NCBI GenBank assembly: GCA_018063485.1
Contig: JAGPBG010000134.1
Span: 1 to 6,570 of the forward strand
DNA: 6,570 nt
Source of the DNA: Cypionkella sp.
GTDB taxonomy: Bacteria > Pseudomonadota > Alphaproteobacteria > Rhodobacterales > Rhodobacteraceae
Direction: 5' to 3'
The number at the start of each line of letters is the position of its first letter. The first letter of the stretch is position 1. A model generated the notes under the pieces. That model was not told the DNA's origin. It worked only from the letters and a program-made list of their open reading frames with translations, and searched no databases. The position numbers were made by a program, and so were the translations under genes. Shown piece after piece: positions 1 through 5,115 of the stretch.

Positions 1-203
1 TTTTGGGGCAGTTGAGGGCGGAAAGGGGTGCCGGCGCCATTATCGACAAGCGCGCGATATACCTGGGGTTTGAATCGATTGATCTGACCGATGCCGCTAT
101 TGCGCGGCTGGATCAGGTTTTGGGAAATGGCACGGTTGATCAGGCCACCCCCGAGCCGGTATCACCTGCTGATCGCCCCGCCCCGGTTCCCGCAACCCCT
201 TAG
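1..203 (+). CDS. skp: OmpH/Skp-family periplasmic chaperone, C-terminal fragment (5' truncated)
   Basis: This is the last 66 codons of a gene that begins before the window; TTG at position 3 is an internal Leu codon, not a start. The stretch GAGAIIDKRAIYLGFESIDLTD followed by an Ala/Leu helix matches the end of the OmpH/Skp domain, where the long tentacle helix returns to the small beta-domain. Skp-type proteins are periplasmic chaperones that hold unfolded outer-membrane proteins for the BAM complex. The signal peptide and most of the coiled coil lie outside the window. After the domain comes a proline-rich tail, with 7 Pro in the last 17 residues, absent from E. coli Skp and probably disordered. 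The position just upstream of fabZ-lpxA fits the usual bamA-skp-lpx arrangement; bamA is expected further upstream but is not seen. The family call is fairly secure; chaperone function is inferred from the family. Confidence 0.75.
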   Translation, partial: LGQLRAERGAGAIIDKRAIYLGFESIDLTDAAIARLDQVLGNGTVDQATPEPVSPADRPAPVPATP

Positions 204-268
204 CCTTGTGCTTGTCTCAGCGGCCTGTGCTTGCTAGTCAGTCCGCAATTTCACTCGAAATACCGATC

Positions 269-275
269 AGGAGGG
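269..275 (+). promoter_or_regulatory. Ribosome binding site of fabZ
   Basis: AGGAGGG lies 7 bases before a GTG codon at 283. It is a near-perfect Shine-Dalgarno sequence and it decides for the non-ATG start. The 79-base gap 204-282 shows no convincing promoter or terminator, so fabZ is probably transcribed with skp. Confidence 0.85.
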
Positions 276-282
276 AAACACC

Positions 283-762
283 GTGACCGATCAAAGCCAC
301 GCCCCGCAGGCCACAATCCGCAATGTCGATCTGTCGCTGATCCAGCGCATCATCCCGCATCGCTATCCATTTTTGCTGATCGACAAGGTGCGCGATGTTG
401 TGGTGCATAAATCCTGCGTTGGCATCAAGAATGTAACCTTCAATGAGCCGCAGTTTCAGGGCCATTTCCCGGACATGCCGATCTTTCCCGGTGTGATGAT
501 CATCGAGGCGATGGCGCAGACGTCGGGCATTCTGGTGGGTCTGTCGATGGATCTGGTCGACAAGAATGCCAAGGTGTTCTTCATGGGCGTTGATGGTGTG
601 AAATTTCGTCGCAAAGTGGTTCCCGGCGATGTTCTGGAATTGCATGTCACTGCGTTGCGCGGTGGCGGCAAGGTGTGGAAATTCGAGGGTCGTGCGATGG
701 TGGGGGATGAATTGGCCTGTGAGGCCACTTTCGCGGCCATGTTCGATTTGCCGAAGGCCTGA
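283..762 (+). CDS. fabZ: 3-hydroxyacyl-[acyl-carrier-protein] dehydratase FabZ
   Basis: FabZ removes water from (3R)-hydroxyacyl-ACP to give trans-2-enoyl-ACP in the elongation cycle of type II fatty acid synthesis, in the cytoplasm. The 159-residue protein has the hotdog-fold signatures: [13 protein letters not shown] at about residues 24-36, then [20 protein letters not shown] at 60-79. The latter holds the catalytic pair His61 and Glu75, with the same 14-residue spacing as in characterised FabZ enzymes. The start is GTG, supported by the strong AGGAGGG site upstream. Only 3 bases separate its stop from lpxA. The pairing makes sense because both enzymes use 3-hydroxyacyl-ACP, so their balance sets the split between phospholipid and lipid A synthesis. 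The length is normal and all key residues are present. FabA is unlikely because the protein is short and lies in the lpx operon. Confidence 0.97.
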   Translation: MTDQSHAPQATIRNVDLSLIQRIIPHRYPFLLIDKVRDVVVHKSCVGIKNVTFNEPQFQGHFPDMPIFPGVMIIEAMAQTSGILVGLSMDLVDKNAKVFFMGVDGVKFRRKVVPGDVLELHVTALRGGGKVWKFEGRAMVGDELACEATFAAMFDLPKA

Positions 763-765
763 GCC

Positions 766-1563
766 ATGACTGTTTCGGCCTCAGCCCGCATCCACCCTTC
801 GGCGGTGATTGAACCAGGCGCGACGATTGCCGACAGGGTCGAGATTGGCCCGTTTTCGCTGATCGGTCCAGAGGTGTCGCTGGCGGCGGGCGTGGTGGTC
901 AAATCCCATGCAGTGGTGACGGGTTCCACTGAAGTGGGGGAAGGCACCGTGATCTTTCCCTTCGCCACGGTGGGCGAGATCCCGCAGGATTTGAAATTCA
1001 AAGGTGAGAAAACCCGTCTGATCATCGGTGCGCGCTGTCGTATCCGAGAGGGGGCCACTTTGAACACCGGCACCGATGGCGGCGGCGGTATCACGCGGGT
1101 GGGCGATGATTGTCTTTTGATGACCGGAGCCCATGTCGGCCATGATGCAGTTTTGGGCGATCGGGTGATCCTGGCCAATCAGGTGGCGATCGCCGGCCAT
1201 TGCCAGATCGGTGATGATGTGATCATCGGCGGGCTTTCGGGGATACATCAATTCGTGCGCATCGGTCGCGGGGCTATCATTGGCGCCGTCACCATGGTGA
1301 CCAATGATGTGCTGCCCTTTGGTCTGGTGCAGGGGCCGCGCGGCGAATTGGACGGGTTGAACCTTGTGGGGCTGAAACGCCGTGGGGTGGGGCGCGCTGA
1401 TATTACCGCGATGCGCGCTGCCTATCAGATGCTTGCCCAAGGCGAAGGCACCTTCCTTGACCGTACCCGCCGTCTGTCGGACGAGGCCGAAAGCCCCTAT
1501 GTCCGCGAGATGTGCGCCTTTATATTGTCGGCTTCAGACCGCTCTTTTCTGACGCCAAAATGA
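766..1563 (+). CDS. lpxA: acyl-[ACP]--UDP-N-acetylglucosamine O-acyltransferase LpxA
   Basis: LpxA transfers a 3-hydroxyacyl chain from ACP to the 3-OH of UDP-GlcNAc, the first step of lipid A synthesis, in the cytoplasm. The 265-residue protein shows left-handed beta-helix hexapeptide repeats from about residue 8 to 190, then a helical C-terminal domain starting at GLKRRG (202-207). His126 in GAHVGHD corresponds to the E. coli catalytic base His125. His123, His145 and His161 align with the other conserved histidines His122, His144 and His160. Aligned without gaps, the residue at the E. coli Gly173 hydrocarbon-ruler position is Ala174, so the preferred acyl chain may be shorter than 14 carbons. 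AAGG at 754-757, inside the end of fabZ, is the probable ribosome binding site. The stop overlaps the lpxI start as ATGA. Confidence 0.97.
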   Translation: MTVSASARIHPSAVIEPGATIADRVEIGPFSLIGPEVSLAAGVVVKSHAVVTGSTEVGEGTVIFPFATVGEIPQDLKFKGEKTRLIIGARCRIREGATLNTGTDGGGGITRVGDDCLLMTGAHVGHDAVLGDRVILANQVAIAGHCQIGDDVIIGGLSGIHQFVRIGRGAIIGAVTMVTNDVLPFGLVQGPRGELDGLNLVGLKRRGVGRADITAMRAAYQMLAQGEGTFLDRTRRLSDEAESPYVREMCAFILSASDRSFLTPK

Positions 1564-2354
1564 GCCGGATCGCCCTGATCGCCGGACATGGGGGGTTGCC
1601 CGCCATTTTGGCTGCTGCTTTGCCCGAGCGGCCTTTGGTCTGCGCTTTGGCGGGGTTTCTGCCGGAAGATCTGGTGGTTGATCAAACCTTTCGGATTGAA
1701 CGTCTGGCGCTGTTCCTGCGCCTGTTGCAAGATGAGGGGGTGACGCGGGTGTGCTTTGCCGGAGCGGTCGAGCGCCCGGACCTTGATCCAGCACTCTTTG
1801 ATCCACAGACCGCCCAGATGGTGCCGCGCCTCTTGGCTGCGATGGCGCAAGGCGATGATGCAACCCTGCGCGTGGTGTTGGCGATTTTCGAGGAAGCTGA
1901 GTTCGAGATTGTGTCAGTGCAGGCGATTGCACCGGGTCTGTCACCTGCTGCGGGGCATTTGGTTGGCACGCCCGGCGCGCAAGATATCGCCGATTGCGCC
2001 CGCGCCGAGAAGATCGTCAGCGCCTTGGGCGCGGTGGATGTGGGGCAGGGCGCGGTGGTGGCGAACGGCCTTTGCCTTGCGGTCGAGGCACTGCCCGGCA
2101 CCGATGCAATGCTGCGCGGGGTGGCGGATATGCCCCTGTCTTTACGCCCCAAAGGGGGCGTATTCTACAAGGCTGCGAAACCGGGGCAGGATCTGCGGAT
2201 TGATTTGCCAACTCTCGGCCCGGCCACCGTGGAACTTGCCGCAAAGGCGGGGCTTTCCGGCATTGCCTTTCAGGCGGGCGGGGTGATCTGCCTCGATCTG
2301 CCCCAGATGATTGCGCTTGCCTCGGCCAGGGGCTTGTTTTTATGGGCACGCTAA
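1560..2354 (+). CDS. lpxI: UDP-2,3-diacylglucosamine pyrophosphatase LpxI (DUF1009 family)
   Basis: LpxI hydrolyses UDP-2,3-diacylglucosamine to lipid X and UMP, the fourth step of lipid A synthesis, on the cytoplasmic face of the inner membrane. It replaces the unrelated LpxH in many alphaproteobacteria. The 264-residue protein begins with the family's IALIAGHGGLP motif (residues 4-14). Its conserved C-terminal block is FYKAAKPGQDLRIDLPTLGP (202-221) followed by GLSGIAFQAGG. Asp215 in RIDLP is the likely counterpart of the catalytic aspartate known in Caulobacter LpxI. I chose ATG 1560 over an in-frame ATG at 1512, because 1512 would add 16 unlike residues inside lpxA and 1560 gives the typical ATGA overlap. 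No purine-rich ribosome binding site precedes 1560, so translation is probably coupled to lpxA. The 3' end overlaps lpxB by 13 bases. Confidence 0.93.
   Translation: MSRIALIAGHGGLPAILAAALPERPLVCALAGFLPEDLVVDQTFRIERLALFLRLLQDEGVTRVCFAGAVERPDLDPALFDPQTAQMVPRLLAAMAQGDDATLRVVLAIFEEAEFEIVSVQAIAPGLSPAAGHLVGTPGAQDIADCARAEKIVSALGAVDVGQGAVVANGLCLAVEALPGTDAMLRGVADMPLSLRPKGGVFYKAAKPGQDLRIDLPTLGPATVELAAKAGLSGIAFQAGGVICLDLPQMIALASARGLFLWAR
2328..2332 (+). promoter_or_regulatory. Ribosome binding site of lpxB inside the end of lpxI
   Basis: AGGGG lies 9 bases before the lpxB ATG at 2342. It sits inside the last codons of lpxI, so lpxB can initiate by itself even though the two reading frames overlap by 13 bases. 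Confidence 0.65.
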
Positions 2355-3472
2355 GGCTTTTCCTGATCGCTGGTGAGCCTTCGGGGGACCGTTTGGGTGC
2401 GGCCTTGATGCAAGGATTGCGCGAATTGCAACCCGACGTGGAGTTTGCAGGTATCGGCGGCCCGTTGATGCAGGCCCAAGGGCTGCAAAGCCTGTTCGCG
2501 ATGGATGAGCTTTCCATCATGGGCATTGCCGAGGTTTTGCCAAAATACCGTCACCTCAAACGCCGCATCCGTGAGGCGGCAGTGGCGGCTCTGGCCGTTG
2601 ATCCCGCCGCTGTCATCACCATCGACAGCCCCGATTTCTGCCTGCGCGTCGCGGCTTTGCCCAAATCCGAACGCCCTGATCTGCGCACCATCCATTATGT
2701 AGCGCCATCGGTTTGGGCGTGGCGTCCCAAACGCGCAGGCAAAATGGCGCAGGTGATTGATCATGTGCTGGCGCTGTTGCCCTTTGAGCCGCCGCTGATG
2801 CGGGCCGCCGGGATGAGCTGTGATTTTGTCGGGCATCCGGTGGTGTCCGAACCTTTGGCCAGCACGGACGAGCGCGCCATGATGTCAGGTATAGGCCCGT
2901 TGATGCTGGCGCTTCCCGGCAGCCGAAGGGCCGAGGTGCGCCGCCTTGGGCCGGTGATTTCGGATGTTCTGGCCCGGATCAAGGCCGTTCATCCGCTGGT
3001 CCGTGTGGCCCTGCCCACCTTGGGCAGCATTGAACCTTTGGTGCGTGATCTGAGTGCCAATTGGCCCGTTGCGCCCCAGATCATCACCGATCCTGCCGTG
3101 AAACGCGCGGCCTTTGCGGCGGCTGATGTGGCGCTGGCTGCCTCTGGCACGGTAAGCCTCGAACTGGCTGCCAACGCCTGCCCTATGGTTATCGCCTACG
3201 ACATGCATCCGCTTACGCTGTGGCTGATGCGGCGTGCGGCGCTGGTTGATACGGTGACGCTGGTTAATCTTGTGTCTGAAACCCGCGTGGTGCCTGAATT
3301 CATTGGCGCAAACTGCCGGGCCGATCTGATTTCTCCGGCGCTGTTGGCGCTGCTTGAAAATCCTCACAGTCAAGATGCGGCGATGCGCCTGACGATGGAG
3401 CGTTTGGGGCAGGGCGGTGATCCACCCGGATTGCGCGCGGCCAGATCGGTGCTGTCGGTGCTGCCCGTTTGA
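2342..3472 (+). CDS. lpxB: lipid-A-disaccharide synthase LpxB
   Basis: LpxB is the GT19 glycosyltransferase that joins UDP-2,3-diacylglucosamine to lipid X, forming the beta-1,6-linked lipid A disaccharide and UDP, at the inner membrane. The 376-residue protein is complete. It has the N-terminal AGEPSGD signature at 10-16, the acidic IDSPDF motif at 94-99 with Asp98 at the position known to be essential in other LpxB proteins, and HYVAPSVWAWRPKR at 118-131. The C-terminal nucleotide-binding half has LPGSRRAEV (191-199), ASGTVSLELA (267-276) and VVPEFIGANC (316-325). The start ATG has AGGGG 9 bases upstream and overlaps lpxI, whose product supplies the lipid X substrate. It is the last gene of this operon: the next gene, mnmA, converges on it with only 4 bases between stops. 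Confidence 0.97.
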   Translation: MGTLRLFLIAGEPSGDRLGAALMQGLRELQPDVEFAGIGGPLMQAQGLQSLFAMDELSIMGIAEVLPKYRHLKRRIREAAVAALAVDPAAVITIDSPDFCLRVAALPKSERPDLRTIHYVAPSVWAWRPKRAGKMAQVIDHVLALLPFEPPLMRAAGMSCDFVGHPVVSEPLASTDERAMMSGIGPLMLALPGSRRAEVRRLGPVISDVLARIKAVHPLVRVALPTLGSIEPLVRDLSANWPVAPQIITDPAVKRAAFAAADVALAASGTVSLELAANACPMVIAYDMHPLTLWLMRRAALVDTVTLVNLVSETRVVPEFIGANCRADLISPALLALLENPHSQDAAMRLTMERLGQGGDPPGLRAARSVLSVLPV

Positions 3473-3479
3473 CCGGTCA
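3470..3479. repeat. 10-base perfect palindrome formed by two convergent stop codons
   Basis: TGACCGGTCA reads the same on both strands. Its first three bases are the lpxB stop and its last three are the complement of the mnmA stop. There is no loop and no T-run, so it is not a normal intrinsic terminator. Confidence 0.6.
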
Positions 3480-4613
3480 CTTCCCGCGCCAGATCCAACC
3501 GCCGCCGAACACCCGACCGCCCTCGGGCGCATAGAACACACAAGCCTGTCCGGCAGACACCCCGTCCTCGGGGTCGAGCAATTCCACTTCGGCCTCGGTG
3601 GCTGAAATCGGTCGTATGATCGCAGCACGCGGCGGGCGGGTCGAACGCACCTTGACCATCAGATGCCATTCGTCCCGGCTGTCAAACGGCTCATCGCCCA
3701 GCCAGTTGATCTCGCGCACCGGAATGATCCGCGTGGACAGCGCCTCTTTCGGGCCAACGATCACTTGCCGCGCCTCGGGGTCCAGCCGGACAACATAGAG
3801 TGGATCTTCCAATCCGCCGATCCCCAAACCCTTGCGCTGCCCGATGGTGTAATGGATCACGCCATTGTGCTGGCCAATAACCCGGCCAGATTGATCAACG
3901 ATATCGCCGGGATCGGCGGCGTTCGGGCGCAGTTTCTTGATTACCGCAGCATAGTCACCATTGGGCACAAAGCAGATATCCTGACTGTCGGGCTTGTCGG
4001 CCACCGGCAATCCATAGCGAACCGCCAAAGCCCGCGTTTCGGCCTTGCTGGCCAGATGGCCCAGCGGAAAGCGCAGATAGTCCAATTGCTCGGGTGTGGT
4101 GGAAAACAGGAAATAGCTTTGATCGCGATTGGCATCCGTTGCCATATGCAATTGCGGCCCCGTCCCGACCTTGCGCTGGATATAATGCCCCGTCGCCATG
4201 CAATCAGCGCCCAGATCCTTGGCGGTGGCCAATAGATCCTTGAACTTCACCCGCTCATTGCAGCGGATGCAGGGCACCGGCGTGGCACCGGCCAGATAGG
4301 CATCGGCAAATTCTTCGATCACCGCCTCGCGGAAGGCATTTTCATAATCCAGCACATAATGCGGAAAACCCATGGTTTCGGCCACCCGCGCCGCATCATG
4401 GATGTCGCGCCCCGCACAACAGGCCCCCTTTTTGGCCAGCGCCGCGCCATGATCATAAAGCTGAAGCGTTACACCCACGACGTCATAGCCCTCTTCCGCC
4501 AGTTGTGCTGCCACGACAGAACTGTCGACGCCGCCCGACATCGCCACCACAACGCGTGTTTCGGCTGGCGGCTTGGCAAAGCCAAGGGAATTGACCGGAT
4601 GATCGAGCGACAT
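3477..4613 (-). CDS. mnmA: tRNA-specific 2-thiouridylase MnmA
   Basis: MnmA adds sulfur to C2 of the wobble uridine U34 in tRNA-Lys, -Glu and -Gln, using ATP to adenylate the base and sulfur relayed from a cysteine desulfurase; it acts in the cytoplasm. The 378-residue protein has the PP-loop SGGVDSS at 26-32, the GHYIQ block at 142-146, ATP/tRNA-site motifs DQSYFLF (164-170) and DSQDICFV (209-216), and [13 protein letters not shown] (255-267) leading into the C-terminal beta-barrel. By alignment from memory with E. coli, Cys118 and Cys214 correspond to the catalytic pair Cys102 and Cys199. An extra Cys115 sits where E. coli has Asp99, giving PCIRCN. The ATG at 4613 has only a weak purine stretch upstream (GTGAAG). 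The gene is divergent from sciP and convergent with lpxB, so it is probably monocistronic from the promoter at 4648-4675. Confidence 0.96.
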   Translation of the reverse strand: MSLDHPVNSLGFAKPPAETRVVVAMSGGVDSSVVAAQLAEEGYDVVGVTLQLYDHGAALAKKGACCAGRDIHDAARVAETMGFPHYVLDYENAFREAVIEEFADAYLAGATPVPCIRCNERVKFKDLLATAKDLGADCMATGHYIQRKVGTGPQLHMATDANRDQSYFLFSTTPEQLDYLRFPLGHLASKAETRALAVRYGLPVADKPDSQDICFVPNGDYAAVIKKLRPNAADPGDIVDQSGRVIGQHNGVIHYTIGQRKGLGIGGLEDPLYVVRLDPEARQVIVGPKEALSTRIIPVREINWLGDEPFDSRDEWHLMVKVRSTRPPRAAIIRPISATEAEVELLDPEDGVSAGQACVFYAPEGGRVFGGGWIWRGK

Positions 4614-4647
4614 GAAACTTCACTTTGTTCGGGGTGTTTTGTGCTGC

Positions 4648-4675
4648 AATATATGAAAATGCTACCTACTCTCAA
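4648..4675 (-). promoter_or_regulatory. Probable sigma-70-type promoter of mnmA
   Basis: Read on the minus strand, TTGAGA (4675-4670) and TATATT (4653-4648) each match 5 of 6 consensus bases and are separated by 16 bases. Transcription would start near 4641, giving a leader of about 28 bases before the mnmA ATG. The element lies in the 127-base gap 4614-4740 between mnmA and sciP. On the plus strand I found only weaker matches for sciP (for example TTGTTC at 4625 with a poor -10). Confidence 0.55.
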
Positions 4676-4728
4676 CCCCTCACTTCACCGATGCTTAAGG
4701 ACAGTGCCCGATGGTGATCGCAAAGAAC

Positions 4729-4733
4729 GAGGG
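4729..4733 (+). promoter_or_regulatory. Ribosome binding site that decides the sciP start
   Basis: GAGGG lies 7 bases before ATG 4741. The alternative in-frame ATG at 4711 has only a weaker AAGGA at 4697-4701, 9 bases upstream. Confidence 0.65.
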
Positions 4734-4740
4734 ACCGGTG

Positions 4741-5019
4741 ATGTATCTCAAGAAAGTTGATGGGCCGCGACAGGTCACTTTGCCCGATGGCAGCATCTTG
4801 TCACGCGCGGATTTGCCCGCACCTGATACGCAGCGCTGGGTCGCCAGCCGCAAGGCGGTGGTCGTCAAGGCGGTGATTCATGGGTTGATCACGCAATCCG
4901 AGGCGCAAGAACGCTATGCCCTTTCGGAAGAAGAGTTCGCGCTGTGGCGTGAAGCGGTGGTTTCGCACGGTGAAAAGGCACTTCGGGTGACGGCTATCCA
5001 AAAATACAGACAACTTTAG
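4741..5019 (+). CDS. sciP: SciP-like DUF1153 protein, small inhibitor of CtrA-dependent transcription
   Basis: This is a 92-residue protein of the DUF1153 family. In Caulobacter the family member SciP binds CtrA at promoters and blocks recruitment of RNA polymerase, so CtrA-activated genes are switched off in swarmer cells. The family pattern is clear: LPDGS (14-18), then ADLPAPDTQRWVASRKA (23-39), then a helix-turn-helix-like segment to about residue 73 containing YALSEEEFALW (59-69), ending in QKYRQL. I chose ATG 4741 because of the GAGGG site before it and because it gives a length close to the roughly 93 residues of Caulobacter SciP. Starting at 4711 would add 10 residues (MVIAKNEGPV). 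The gene lies 96 bases upstream of ctrA on the same strand, so regulator and antagonist are neighbours and may share transcripts. Anti-CtrA activity is inferred from the family; activity in this organism is not shown. Confidence 0.87.
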   Translation: MYLKKVDGPRQVTLPDGSILSRADLPAPDTQRWVASRKAVVVKAVIHGLITQSEAQERYALSEEEFALWREAVVSHGEKALRVTAIQKYRQL

Positions 5020-5032
5020 ATTGTTTTATATT
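5003..5032 (+). promoter_or_regulatory. Weak candidate promoter upstream of ctrA
   Basis: TATATT at 5027-5032 matches 5 of 6 bases of a -10 box. The best upstream partner is AATACA at 5003-5008 with an 18-base spacer, only 3 of 6. If used, transcription would start near 5039, and the CtrA-type words at 5058 and 5081 would lie in the leader. This is speculative; the TTGACC at 5065-5070 has no credible -10 box at normal spacing. Confidence 0.25.
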
Positions 5033-5057
5033 CTTCCTCTGCGAGAGTAACCCTCAG

Positions 5058-5065
5058 TTAACCAT
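5058..5065 (+). promoter_or_regulatory. CtrA half-site TTAACCAT upstream of ctrA
   Basis: TTAACCAT is an exact match to the CtrA half-site word described in alphaproteobacteria. It lies 51 bases before the ctrA start codon, in the sciP-ctrA gap. The full TTAA-N7-TTAA form is not present. The location suggests that CtrA regulates its own gene, but binding is inferred from the word alone. Confidence 0.55.
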
Positions 5066-5080
5066 TGACCGCCAAAGTCA
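5066..5080. repeat. Short inverted repeat TGAC-N7-GTCA between the CtrA-type words
   Basis: TGAC at 5066-5069 and GTCA at 5077-5080 form a perfect 4-base dyad around 7 bases, lying exactly between the two TTAAC words. Its size and position suit a dimeric DNA-binding protein, but 4-base arms can arise by chance. Confidence 0.3.
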
Positions 5081-5085
5081 TTAAC
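5081..5085 (+). promoter_or_regulatory. Second, partial CtrA-type word TTAAC
   Basis: TTAAC at 5081-5085 has the same orientation as TTAACCAT and starts 23 bases after it, about two helical turns, so both would lie on roughly the same DNA face. It lacks the CAT extension and is weaker evidence than the first word. Confidence 0.35.
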
Positions 5086-5102
5086 GAACAAGGGCCGCAG
5101 AC

Positions 5103-5107
5103 GGAGA
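5103..5107 (+). promoter_or_regulatory. Ribosome binding site of ctrA
   Basis: GGAGA lies 8 bases before the ATG at 5116 and supports that start, which is also where the receiver domain begins (MRILLVEDD). Confidence 0.7.
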
Positions 5108-5115
5108 ACTGAAAG

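Noticed and set aside
207..233. Direct repeat TGTGCTTG at 207-214 and 226-233
   Set aside because: Only 8 bases, two copies, not aligned with a promoter or start; chance is sufficient.
456..1178. 240-codon minus-strand frame opposite fabZ and lpxA
   Set aside because: Rich in Pro, Thr and Ser with no family resemblance; it mirrors the codon bias of the real genes on the plus strand.
1799..1807. TGATCCACA, one mismatch from the DnaA box TTATCCACA
   Set aside because: Single copy inside lpxI coding sequence, with no AT-rich region or other boxes nearby, so no origin is supported.
3513..3525. Small GC inverted repeat near the lpxB/mnmA junction as a terminator
   Set aside because: Stem of about five bases with a two-base loop and no T-run on either strand; it lies in mnmA coding sequence.
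2885..3628. 247-codon open frame on the minus strand across the lpxB/mnmA junction
   Set aside because: It overlaps lpxB in antisense and mnmA in a different frame; both have full family motifs. The translation is basic and low in recognisable motifs, typical of a shadow frame.
5008..5026. AT-rich hairpin at the end of sciP followed by T-rich sequence, as a terminator
   Set aside because: The stem is six pairs including a G-T pair, nearly all A-T, and the following sequence is not a clean T-run. Too weak to call.
5065..5070. TTGACC as a -35 box for ctrA
   Set aside because: No credible -10 box lies 16 to 18 bases downstream, and it overlaps the CtrA-type word, which explains the sequence better.
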